This document shows positions 34,612 through 43,182 of a stretch of DNA of 64,000 bases, one piece after another; within the stretch, counting starts at the first letter, position 1, and each line of letters begins with the position of its first letter. Source of the DNA: an uncultured Eggerthella sp. (lineage in GTDB: Bacteria; Actinomycetota; Coriobacteriia; Coriobacteriales; Eggerthellaceae); assembly GCA_937998355.1 (NCBI GenBank), contig CALLDI010000007.1:186001-250000 (forward strand), in the 5' to 3' direction. Both the position numbers and the translations under genes were made by a program. Below the pieces are notes generated by a model, which worked only from the letters and a program-made list of their open reading frames with translations, did no database searches and was not told the DNA's origin.

Positions 34612-36144
34612 TTATGCCTTGCTCTTGTTCTTTGAAAAGAACGTCGTCCGGAAACGCTTCGTCCACCCAAAGCACAGACATATGAGCGCGACCGATTCGA
34701 CAACCGAAGCGACACATGCAGCAATGAAGACCGGCCAGCTCGTAACCTGAATGAAGCTCATAGTGAAATACAAAACTCCCGATATCACGATCGCGGCAAC
34801 AAGATAGATCGCATGATCAGCGTAATAATATCTTGATCTCTTAAGGCCAAAATAGTGCTTGAACAGAAGATGCGACCCGTAGCAGAAGTTCACGAAAAAC
34901 AGGCTCAGGATCGTGCCTAGGATCACACCAGCCAGTCCGATCACATTAACGAGGATCAAACTTAGAGCGATATTGGTCAGCGATTCGAAAATACAACGCC
35001 CGATCTGCACCCACCAAAGCCCCGTAGCATCAACATATACAGCTCGCACATCGCCCATAGTGCGAATATAAAAATACAAGCAGACGAGCAACGGGATAAC
35101 CCCTGGAAGCGTCATCTCCTCGCCCATCCACAGTCGCATGAAAGGCTGAAACATCGCGAACATACAAGCAACTGCAGCAATAGAGACCAAAGCATAAGAG
35201 AACACCGTTTTGCGAAGATTAGCCATGTTCGTCTGTTTCGTTTCTTCAACTACTGCATTTCCAACAACGGCCGTTATTGAAGGAACAACTGAACTTACGA
35301 TTCCATACACAGCAGTAAAAATGCAGAAATAGTTGCCATAAGCTGCAACGGTCACCAGTCCCAAGAAAGCAGAGACGATGATGCTATCGAATGAGTCGCG
35401 CGTTACATGACAAAGCTTATTCACCATAAGTCCTGTTACGCGTTTCCTCATCTTGCGCTGTTCGGTTTTCGTTATCTTGAACTTTTGAGTTTCAAGCGCT
35501 CTGTACTCTGGAAATATCTTATTGCTGACAACGTAGATGATCGCATTATTGATGCAGGTCATAACGACCGTACACGCTATGAAAAGATAGAAGTTATGCA
35601 GTACAACGAGCATCATCGCCTGAAGCACGTATTGGATCATCTGAGAAACGCTAAAAACCTTATTGTAGATATCACCACGCTGATAGGCCGTCATCAATGC
35701 CTGTCGATAAGCGAACAAAAGATAGGTAAGAGATGCGTTGATGAGGTAGATCAAGAAACAAATCTGAATATTGATCGCTTCTGGGCGTGGACCATCGATC
35801 AGATGATCCAAAAACGGCAAGATGCAAATCCCGGCAACAAAAATGATCCCGCCAACAAGCCGATAGATCTTCTTGAAGTAGTTGAGCAAGGCACTCACTT
35901 TTTTATGATCATCTTTAGCGATCGGCTCATACATGCTGAAGATGATCGCTGAACTGAATCCGAGTTCAGCAAGGTTCAGCACCTGCAGAATGGACGTATA
36001 CAAACTATTGAGACCGAGGTATTCAGCGCCTAGACAATAGACCAGCAAAGTCCTGATTAGAAAAGCGCCCGTGATGGTCACTACTTTTCCAAAGAGCGCC
36101 CAGACCATGTTTCGTTTGGCGTTGCGCGTTCTGTCAAACTTCAT
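34612..36144 (-). CDS. Wzx-like polysaccharide flippase (MOP superfamily)
   Basis: 510 residues with about twelve to fourteen membrane helices. The N-terminal pattern KRNMVWALFGKVVTITGAFLIRTLLVYCLGAEYLGLNSLYTSIL is typical of polysaccharide exporters of the MOP group. It is expected to flip undecaprenyl-pyrophosphate-linked repeat units to the outer face for polymerisation by the neighbouring Wzy-like protein. It precedes the UDP-sugar dehydrogenase gene on the same strand. Confidence 0.92.
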   Translation of the reverse strand: MKFDRTRNAKRNMVWALFGKVVTITGAFLIRTLLVYCLGAEYLGLNSLYTSILQVLNLAELGFSSAIIFSMYEPIAKDDHKKVSALLNYFKKIYRLVGGIIFVAGICILPFLDHLIDGPRPEAINIQICFLIYLINASLTYLLFAYRQALMTAYQRGDIYNKVFSVSQMIQYVLQAMMLVVLHNFYLFIACTVVMTCINNAIIYVVSNKIFPEYRALETQKFKITKTEQRKMRKRVTGLMVNKLCHVTRDSFDSIIVSAFLGLVTVAAYGNYFCIFTAVYGIVSSVVPSITAVVGNAVVEETKQTNMANLRKTVFSYALVSIAAVACMFAMFQPFMRLWMGEEMTLPGVIPLLVCLYFYIRTMGDVRAVYVDATGLWWVQIGRCIFESLTNIALSLILVNVIGLAGVILGTILSLFFVNFCYGSHLLFKHYFGLKRSRYYYADHAIYLVAAIVISGVLYFTMSFIQVTSWPVFIAACVASVVESVALICLCFGWTKRFRTTFFSKNKSKA

Positions 36145-36485
36145 TCATACCCCGATGCGCATTTAAGAATGCATTCCATTAAAATACAGTACACTAATAA
36201 TCGCCTACTTATTCAACATTATAAACAAGGTATCGGTTGTAGATCATCAACGCAAAACGAACATATTCATTAGAGAGCATCGAGGAAGCATTCAAAGATG
36301 GTCGCAATACCTTATTCTATATAGGCTGTTTTCTGGTCCTCTTCCCTTACTGTCTATCGCTAAGTGCCTTTGGGGAGTCAGATGTTGCCCGGGACGTTTT
36401 TCAATACATTAGATACATCGGTTATGCGGTTCTTGCTATTGCAGTTATTTTTTCGATCAAAAACTGGTCTGGACTTTACGCAATA

Positions 36486-37430
36486 TTGCTCCTGTGCGCT
36501 GCAACCATCACATTGACCACCTTTTTTTTCTGCAATTCATTAAGTCTATTTTTGCTCATCATCTTTTGCGCATCAGCGATGGAATTGGAATTCAAAGATG
36601 TATGCAAAGCTGTTGGTGCCTCTCTTACGATCGGCATACTTTTCGTTGTGTTTCTCTGCCTGATCGGCGTCATTGACGGACGAGTCATTCAAGCGACCAA
36701 TGCGCTAACAGGAGAAAAAGTAACGAGGAACGCTCTTGGCTTCCGTCACCAAAACTATTTAGGAAAGCTTGTCCTGGCCGCTTTCATCGCGTATTGGTTC
36801 TTACGCTTCGAGAAACTCAACAAATACGATCTCCTCTTAGCGGTCGCACTCTTTCTTGTCCTCTATTTTGTGGTGAATACGAAAACAGCGGCTTTCGTAG
36901 TGCTTCTTTCGCTCCTCTTCACGTTCGTGCTGAAGCGAAAGAACAGCATCCAATGGAGATATGTCCTTCTCGGAGCCTTCGTGCTCATTCAGATCGCAGA
37001 GGTAGTTGCGGTCATCGTTTACGATCCGTCGAATGAGGTTCTGAAAACCATCAATGGACTGATGTCGACACGACTATCAGCAGCGCATTCTATGCTTGAG
37101 AATTATGCGATAACGCCTTTTGGGCAAGATGTTGAGATCATCTCCTCTATCGACGCGCTTGAAGCCGGAATAAGCTCCGCAACATTAGACATTGGAATAT
37201 TCAACATTCTTTTGATCAATGGGGTGTTCCCTACTGCCCTTTTCGTAGCAGGATGGATATATTTGGTCAAAGCTTCTCTTGCCGAAAAGTCCGCTGCATT
37301 CTTCACTGCGCTTATCATGGTGCTCATCGCTGGCTTATTCGAAAATTGGTGCTTCTCTCTGCCTACCTGCTTCTTGCTTGCGATGATTCCGATCCTGATT
37401 CGCAAACGCCAACTTGGCTCTCTGGCATAA
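36486..37430 (+). CDS. Wzy-like O-antigen/capsule polymerase, start unresolved
   Basis: At least 314 residues with about nine membrane helices. The motif RNALGFRHQNYLGKLV, with a periplasmic loop of H-P-N type, and TKTAAFVVLLSLLF are typical of the O-antigen polymerase group. TTG 36486 is only the first usable start codon found. The same frame is open back to a TAG at 36240-36242 and those 81 codons encode a plausible hydrophobic start (FYIGCFLVLFPYCLSLSAFG), but they hold no ATG, GTG or TTG. CTG at 36333 or a non-standard start, or a sequence change at the start, is possible. The stop lies inside the convergent glycosyltransferase gene (68-base overlap). Confidence 0.75.
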   Translation: MLLCAATITLTTFFFCNSLSLFLLIIFCASAMELEFKDVCKAVGASLTIGILFVVFLCLIGVIDGRVIQATNALTGEKVTRNALGFRHQNYLGKLVLAAFIAYWFLRFEKLNKYDLLLAVALFLVLYFVVNTKTAAFVVLLSLLFTFVLKRKNSIQWRYVLLGAFVLIQIAEVVAVIVYDPSNEVLKTINGLMSTRLSAAHSMLENYAITPFGQDVEIISSIDALEAGISSATLDIGIFNILLINGVFPTALFVAGWIYLVKASLAEKSAAFFTALIMVLIAGLFENWCFSLPTCFLLAMIPILIRKRQLGSLA

Positions 37431-38556
37431 TACGCTCATACACATCGAGCACATTATCAACGTACGCATTTTCGGAGCAGTTCTCTCGCACGAAATCGTA
37501 CGCTTTATTTATAGTCGCATTCCAATAGTCTTTATCCGCGTATAAAACCCGCTTCATATTATCCTTCAGATCATCGATCGAGTGTGGGTCGTAGAGAAGC
37601 CCTCTGCCTTCTTGGAGCAGATCGATCGTTCCTCCAGAATTTGCTCCGATCACAAGGATCGAATTTGCCATATACTCTGCAGTAACCCGACCAAAAGCTT
37701 CATTCGTCGAGCACATCAACCCTATATCAGTACTCGCCCATATTTCTTCGAGATCATCCGTATGGTCGAAGAATTCAACTTTATCTTCGATACCGAAGGA
37801 ATTTATCACTCTCTGTATTTGTCCCCGATAATCCTTGTCGACGCTTTGTCCTACGATTTGTAATCGGAGAGGCATATCGACTTCGTTCTGAAGCTCGGCA
37901 AATGCTTTTACCGCATCAAGCTGTCCCTTTGCAGGGAAAACACGACCTACGATGGAGAAAGTGGTCGCGACGCTCTTGTTACTACGCGTTCTTTTCGCTG
38001 GTGGCACATCGACCCCGTTATAGACAACGACGCTCTTCTTAAGAGCAAAGCGCTCCTTAACATATTCATCCACCGCTTTAGAAACAGCGATGCCCGCGGC
38101 TGCACTCGAAATACGAGAATAAGCCTCCTTCGGCTTCATATATTTGAAGCCCAGATCCTTCTCAAGAAATTCTCGGAAATGGATAACGAACGGAACTTGC
38201 GTTGCGAGCGCAGAACGGGCTCCGATATAGGTCGTAGCGCCATTAATATGGACAAGGTCTACGCCCTTATCTTTTATCAATGCTTCGATCCTTTTTTCTG
38301 CTTTACGGTTAACGAGGGACTTTACTATATCCTTGGCAAAGTTCTTTTTTTGGTAGGTATTATGAAAAAAAGGAACGACTACGCACTCGATGCCTTCTTC
38401 TTCAAACTTCTTTTGAGCCGTACCCTGAGAAGAAAAAACAACCAAAGGATCGATTCCTCTCGCCTTAACGCCTTTCACTAAAGCCAACAAAGAATGGGAA
38501 GCTCCGCTCACGAGCGTTGTCGAGCTTGAAATGTACAGTATTTTTTTTGGGTACAT
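37363..38556 (-). CDS. GT4 family glycosyltransferase
   Basis: 397 residues, GT-B fold. The N-domain has LYISSSTTLVSGASHSLLAL and HINGATTYIGARSALAT; the C-domain begins at FSIVGRVFPAKGQLDAVKAF, with the EAFGRVTAEYMA E-x7-E motif and the nucleotide-binding SGGTIDLL. It adds a sugar to a growing lipid-linked repeat unit on the cytosolic side. Its 3' end overlaps the polymerase gene tail-to-tail. The last ~20 residues are a Ser/Glu-rich tail beyond the fold. Confidence 0.93.
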   Translation of the reverse strand: MYPKKILYISSSTTLVSGASHSLLALVKGVKARGIDPLVVFSSQGTAQKKFEEEGIECVVVPFFHNTYQKKNFAKDIVKSLVNRKAEKRIEALIKDKGVDLVHINGATTYIGARSALATQVPFVIHFREFLEKDLGFKYMKPKEAYSRISSAAAGIAVSKAVDEYVKERFALKKSVVVYNGVDVPPAKRTRSNKSVATTFSIVGRVFPAKGQLDAVKAFAELQNEVDMPLRLQIVGQSVDKDYRGQIQRVINSFGIEDKVEFFDHTDDLEEIWASTDIGLMCSTNEAFGRVTAEYMANSILVIGANSGGTIDLLQEGRGLLYDPHSIDDLKDNMKRVLYADKDYWNATINKAYDFVRENCSENAYVDNVLDVYERIMPESQVGVCESGSESSQARSR

Positions 38557-38664
38557 ATGCCTGCCATTCTCTAGCGATGCGAATGCGTTTTGGTGGTCTG
38601 TTATATTGTATAGTTCTTATATCGTTTCTGTTTGAGACAGACCGAACGAACTTTATGAGGAAGT

Positions 38665-39903
38665 ATGAGAGTTTCTTTTCTTGGCGATACCCTGTGCGAA
38701 CCACTTTTGTTGACACGCTCTAAAACAAAAAATGGCGAGTACGATTTCAAGAAGACCTTCTCTCGCTTGAATAAGCTGTTCGCAAAGAGCGATTACGTGG
38801 TCTGCAACCTTGAGACCCCTCTCGCTGGACCTCAGGCCGGCTATACAGATAGCCTGTTTTGCTTTAATGCGCCACTTGAATTTGCTGAGGCGCTCAAAGG
38901 CAGCGGCATCGACCTCGTGCTAACAGCCAACAATCACTGTCTTGATCGCGGGGAAACTGGCGCCTTAGAAACGATCAAAGAACTCGACAGCATCGGATTG
39001 AGCCATACAGGAACTTTCCTTAAGGATTCAAAGCGAAACTACCATATCACGGAGATCGGCGGCAGGAAGATCGCCTTCATTTCATTTACGTACGGCACTA
39101 ATTTTGCCCAGAATCATCAAGTTCTGTCACCTAATAGCCCTATCAAGATAAATATGCTCGCAAATATCACTGCACCGCCTGGCAAAAAGCCCGCCCCATC
39201 CTCAAGTAGCATCATCAAAAAGGCCCTGATGAAGCTGACTTCTCAGGAAACAAGGATCAAGATCAAGAAAAAACTCGGAATGAGCTATTATCAAGCCTAC
39301 CGCGATGATCATTTTAACCAGGAATCTATTGCAGAATCAGTTGCTCAATTGATAACCGCGATCGAAGCTGCAAAAGCAGAAGCAGACTATGTTGTTCTCT
39401 GTCCTCATATGGGCGGTCAGTTCAATAGCGAGCCAGGAGCGTTCAGTAAAATGATCATGGATCTTGCCGTTGAGCACGGATGCGACGCCGTCATCGCCTC
39501 GCATCCGCACGTCGTTCAAAAAGCACTCTTCAAAAACGGAGTGCCGTGTTTCTTTTCTTTGGGCAACTTCGCTATGTCCCCTAACTCGGCCTACCTTCTT
39601 CCTGACAACCTACCTGAATATGGAATCGTCGCTCATCTTGATTTTCCAGATCAGCCTAAACACACTGAAGGAAATTTGGCCAAGGAAGACATCAAAGTAT
39701 CGTTCTCGATCATCCGATCCATAGAAAAAGACAGCGAACAACTGGTGGTCTGGCCTCTTGTCGATCTTTTCCAAAATTCCGACACTGTATTGAAGCAGCG
39801 CCTTCTATCTGACGCACGCAAGATCGTCAAAGCAGTTTCTTGCAAAGACGACTTGATCGATACAATTGTCGATGAGTATGTACTGGAGATGAACAATGCC
39901 TAA
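38665..39903 (+). CDS. CapA-family metallophosphatase-like protein (no signal peptide)
   Basis: 412 residues. The CapA/PGA_cap outline is complete: VSFLGDTL, CNLETPLAG, LTANNHCLDRGE, HMGGQF, IASHPHVVQ, FFSLGNFAMSP. CapA proteins act in poly-gamma-glutamate capsule production or remodelling, or as wall-related hydrolases. Unlike most CapA proteins, it lacks an N-terminal membrane anchor or signal peptide and starts right at the fold, so it should be cytosolic. It contains a Lys-rich insertion (about 175-215). The next gene overlaps its stop by eight bases, so the pair is translationally coupled. RBS GAGGAAG. Confidence 0.88.
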   Translation: MRVSFLGDTLCEPLLLTRSKTKNGEYDFKKTFSRLNKLFAKSDYVVCNLETPLAGPQAGYTDSLFCFNAPLEFAEALKGSGIDLVLTANNHCLDRGETGALETIKELDSIGLSHTGTFLKDSKRNYHITEIGGRKIAFISFTYGTNFAQNHQVLSPNSPIKINMLANITAPPGKKPAPSSSSIIKKALMKLTSQETRIKIKKKLGMSYYQAYRDDHFNQESIAESVAQLITAIEAAKAEADYVVLCPHMGGQFNSEPGAFSKMIMDLAVEHGCDAVIASHPHVVQKALFKNGVPCFFSLGNFAMSPNSAYLLPDNLPEYGIVAHLDFPDQPKHTEGNLAKEDIKVSFSIIRSIEKDSEQLVVWPLVDLFQNSDTVLKQRLLSDARKIVKAVSCKDDLIDTIVDEYVLEMNNA

Positions 39904-40948
39904 GGTATCGTTCATCGTTCCCGCTTATAATGCAGAACGCACATTGTCGCGATGCGTCCAGAGCATCGCGAATCAGTCATATGACCATATCGAGATCATC
40001 ATCGTTGATGATGGTAGTGTTGACGGAACGCTTTCCTGCGCAAAGAGTTTAGCCGATAGTGATAAGCGCATATCATTCATCCATCAGAATAATGCAGGTG
40101 TCTCTGCTGCACGCAATGCTGGATTAGAAATTGCGACTGGGCAGTATGTGTTTTTTTGCGACTCTGATGACTGGGTCGACCCAGATGCACTGCAGAAGAC
40201 CATGCCGAAACTCCTCGCCTCGAACGCAGACTTAGCTATTCTTGATCATTACCGCGACACTGAACTATCACAAAACAGGAAAAGGCTCTTTCCTGCGAAT
40301 TTCTTCACGAATGATCGAGCAACTATCGATGTTTTACAGAGCCTGGTGCTCTGCATCCAGCCCGTGCGAATCAAAACAAGCGCATTCGATCGATGCAATG
40401 GGCTGGGCGGAGCCGCATGGCATCACCTGATAAAACGCTCTCTCATCGAGGCGCATGACATCCGGTTCGACTCTTATCTTGATGGGCTGCTCGAGGACGG
40501 TTACTTCATGATGAACGTACTCGAGAAAGCGGATTCGGTCGCATATTTTGCAGTTCCCTTTTACCACTACGACCCAAAAGACAACTCCTCGACCCATGGC
40601 TATCATCCCGATTTTGACGAACGCTGCCGTCGCGCATACGAGCGCTTTTTTTCTTTTGGAAAAGAGCATGGCAAGGACAGCCGTTATTATCAGGGGCTTT
40701 ATGCTCGCGTTGCATATTTCGTCAAAGGACTATTCGATGTGGATTTCTTCAATACCTTGAATCCGTATCCTGAATCTGATCGGTTTCGATCATTCGTTGA
40801 CACTATGCGATCGGAGCCGTTCTATTCAAGTATCGAACAGCTCGACACCTCATGCCTTCTGTCAAAGAAAGAAAAGATGCAGATTCGGTTGCTGAAAAAT
40901 GGATTCTATAAACCGTACTGGAAATTGAAAAAGAAACTAAATCACTGA
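39896..40948 (+). CDS. GT2 family glycosyltransferase
   Basis: 350 residues. N-terminal GT-A domain with VSFIVPAYNAERTL, IIIVDDGSVDGT, NAGVSAARNAGLE and the metal-binding FCDSDDWVDPDAL. The C-terminal ~200 residues have no membrane helix and carry basic segments (KKEKMQIR, KPYWKLKKKLN) that may hold it near the membrane. It is expected to extend the polysaccharide unit. It is coupled to the CapA-like gene through an eight-base overlap. Confidence 0.93.
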   Translation: MPKVSFIVPAYNAERTLSRCVQSIANQSYDHIEIIIVDDGSVDGTLSCAKSLADSDKRISFIHQNNAGVSAARNAGLEIATGQYVFFCDSDDWVDPDALQKTMPKLLASNADLAILDHYRDTELSQNRKRLFPANFFTNDRATIDVLQSLVLCIQPVRIKTSAFDRCNGLGGAAWHHLIKRSLIEAHDIRFDSYLDGLLEDGYFMMNVLEKADSVAYFAVPFYHYDPKDNSSTHGYHPDFDERCRRAYERFFSFGKEHGKDSRYYQGLYARVAYFVKGLFDVDFFNTLNPYPESDRFRSFVDTMRSEPFYSSIEQLDTSCLLSKKEKMQIRLLKNGFYKPYWKLKKKLNH

Positions 40949-40972
40949 AAACCGTCTCGATCGTAGATGCGG

Positions 40973-42031
40973 TTATAAGCGCCCTAATGTTTTCTGGATA
41001 ATAGGACCGATCCCTTTCGGCTGTGGCATCTGCTGGCCGATAAAAGCGCCGCCTGAATTTCCTTCGACCATAAGCCAGCCCTTCGTCGCAGAATAGGCTA
41101 GATCCCACCCTACGTATTTCTGCCCCGGAAGAACTTGAACCAACTCGGCAACCAAAGCTAGCAGCTCATTCCAGTCAGGAATTTGGAACCCTTTTATCTG
41201 AACATTCGTGTCAGGATGCGTCGAGTAGAACTTGCCATCTTCTGTGCGTCCACAGGAAGACACAACGCCTGAGCGTTCATCTATGGTTGCAAGAATACCC
41301 CCCAAAGCTCCATTGTCGACGATGGCAGATCCTTGCCCGATTTTCAAGAACGGCTGAATCGCAGTGCACTCGCCACGATCATAATACGTGGTGAATCGTA
41401 CCGTATTGACGCTTGCAGGATGCAGTGTCGCCATCTTCGTATCCTGGTCGATCAGCTCCTCTAATACGAGAGGGGCTTCATTTAAATAGTCGCGAAAGAC
41501 CGTTTCTAACTGTCGATCAGAGGGGGCTGTTTCTATTCTGATGCCATGTCCGCCATCGCCTCGTGTCGGCTTCAGAATGTATTTATCATGCCTCTCGACA
41601 AAAGAGGCGAACGTATCCCTATCTGCTGCCGAAGCTATCTCGATCAGATCTCTTTTCATGAACTTAGCGAAATGTTCGAACGTTTTCGCCTTGCTAGCAA
41701 AGACCTTCGCCTGCTCACTGCTGTTGTACAATCGTCCCAAGATAACAGATCGCTCCATATCGCCCACGAATTCCCTTTTCGCCTCTTCCGACAGTGAAGC
41801 AAAGTTGAAAAGAAAATACTCCTCTGGAGTTATCCAATGGCGATAAAGATCTCTGATGATCGCCTTTTTTAGACTCCTTCTTTCAGGAGAAGTGAGCGGC
41901 GTCTCTGCAAAAGCATCAATAGCCCTATCTATCTCTTCTTGTTTCATAAGCTTGTTCGCGAACATCAGCATCCGAACTATCGGCGTTGGCCAATCGTAAA
42001 TACTTTGCTTGATGTTTCGAATTGTCGACAT
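40973..42031 (-). CDS. Sugar-transfer-associated ATP-grasp protein, tandem copy A
   Basis: 352 residues. The ATP-grasp fold is visible from YILKPTRGDGGHGIRIE, VLEELIDQD, ASVNTVRFTTYYDRG and the end motif YVGWDLA ... VEGNSGG, the outline of the ATPgrasp_ST family found in polysaccharide loci. The N-terminal ~110 residues are helical. Members are thought to ligate an unknown amine or acyl group, but no reaction is proven. It is a paralogue of the next upstream gene, with the same order of motifs (QKYVGWDLA, EGNSGG). Confidence 0.9.
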   Translation of the reverse strand: MSTIRNIKQSIYDWPTPIVRMLMFANKLMKQEEIDRAIDAFAETPLTSPERRSLKKAIIRDLYRHWITPEEYFLFNFASLSEEAKREFVGDMERSVILGRLYNSSEQAKVFASKAKTFEHFAKFMKRDLIEIASAADRDTFASFVERHDKYILKPTRGDGGHGIRIETAPSDRQLETVFRDYLNEAPLVLEELIDQDTKMATLHPASVNTVRFTTYYDRGECTAIQPFLKIGQGSAIVDNGALGGILATIDERSGVVSSCGRTEDGKFYSTHPDTNVQIKGFQIPDWNELLALVAELVQVLPGQKYVGWDLAYSATKGWLMVEGNSGGAFIGQQMPQPKGIGPIIQKTLGRL

Positions 42032-42093
42032 AGAATGATGCTCTTTTTTCTTGCGCTCGAAAGCTTATTGGCGATCAGATGCTTTCGGCCTGA

Positions 42094-43164
42094 TCACAGT
42101 CTTCCAAAGGTTTTCTCGATAAGCGATCCAATACCTTTGCCCATCGAAATTTGAGGCCCTACGAACTGGCCGCCGCTATTCCCCTCGACCAACACCCATC
42201 CTTCTGATTTTGTATGAGCCAGATCCCATCCGACATATTTCTGTTCAGGAAGCACGCCAACCAAACGATCGATCAATTCCAACAGCTCATCCCAAGCGGG
42301 TATCTGGTAACCCTGTATGGCGACACCAGTATCTGGATGCACCTCGAATACTTCTCCAAATTCCGTTCTTCCAGGAGTGGTCACGATTCCTGTTCTTTCG
42401 TCTACCGCAGCAAGGAAGCCCCCGGCACCGCCATTATCCACTATGCTCGATCCTCGACCGACCTTCACAAAACAGGCGATCGTTGTCATCTTTCCTTCAT
42501 CAACGAACGTCGCGTAACGAATCGTATTAACGCTTTCGGGATGGAGTGCGGCCATTTCATCACTTTGATCGATGACCTCCTCAATAACTGAGCGACCTGA
42601 CTCAAGCAACATCTGAAACGCGGCCCTCTTTTCTTCATCGGAAGAGGGCGCTGTCTCGATCTTGATACCTTTGCCCCTTGATGCGGCCGAGGGCTTGACC
42701 ACATATTTATGATGCTTATCTACGAAAGTAGAGAATGCTTCAAAATCAGCTTCCGAGGTCACTCCTATAAGGTCTCGCTTGAAGAAATGAGAGAAGTGAT
42801 CATAGGTGTCCAGCTTATCCATATAAACAAGACCTGCAGGATTAGAATTGTACATACGCGCACAGAGTACCGTTCGCTCCATATCACCGACGAATTCGCT
42901 TTTTTCTTCTACAGTCTTCGAGGCAAAATCATAGAGAAAGTACTCATCGGGCGTAATAAGATGATCGCGCATGTCTTTGCGAATCGCTTTTTCAAGCGCG
43001 CTCCGTTCTGAAGCCGTTATGGGCTTCTCGACAAACGTATCGATGCATTCATCGATTTCGTTTGGATGAGACCGCAAACGTCGCACATACATGAGCGAAC
43101 GCATAGGCGCGCCCTGCAACTTCAAAACAACTCGTTTGATCATGTTCTGTCTCGTATAGCCCAT
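42094..43164 (-). CDS. Sugar-transfer-associated ATP-grasp protein, tandem copy B
   Basis: 356 residues and the same layout as copy A: YVVKPSAASRGKGIKIE (ATP loop), VIEEVIDQSD, ESVNTIRYATFVDEG, VDNGGAGGFLAAVDERTG, YVGWDLA and EGNSGGQF. The two copies differ throughout, so this is an old duplication and they probably act on different substrates or form a heteromeric enzyme. The gene lies 18 bases downstream of the ornithine-cyclodeaminase-like gene, which suggests one transcript. An alternative start at the internal MIKRVV is possible. Confidence 0.9.
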   Translation of the reverse strand: MGYTRQNMIKRVVLKLQGAPMRSLMYVRRLRSHPNEIDECIDTFVEKPITASERSALEKAIRKDMRDHLITPDEYFLYDFASKTVEEKSEFVGDMERTVLCARMYNSNPAGLVYMDKLDTYDHFSHFFKRDLIGVTSEADFEAFSTFVDKHHKYVVKPSAASRGKGIKIETAPSSDEEKRAAFQMLLESGRSVIEEVIDQSDEMAALHPESVNTIRYATFVDEGKMTTIACFVKVGRGSSIVDNGGAGGFLAAVDERTGIVTTPGRTEFGEVFEVHPDTGVAIQGYQIPAWDELLELIDRLVGVLPEQKYVGWDLAHTKSEGWVLVEGNSGGQFVGPQISMGKGIGSLIEKTFGRL

Positions 43165-43182
43165 TTTCTCATCATCACAAAA

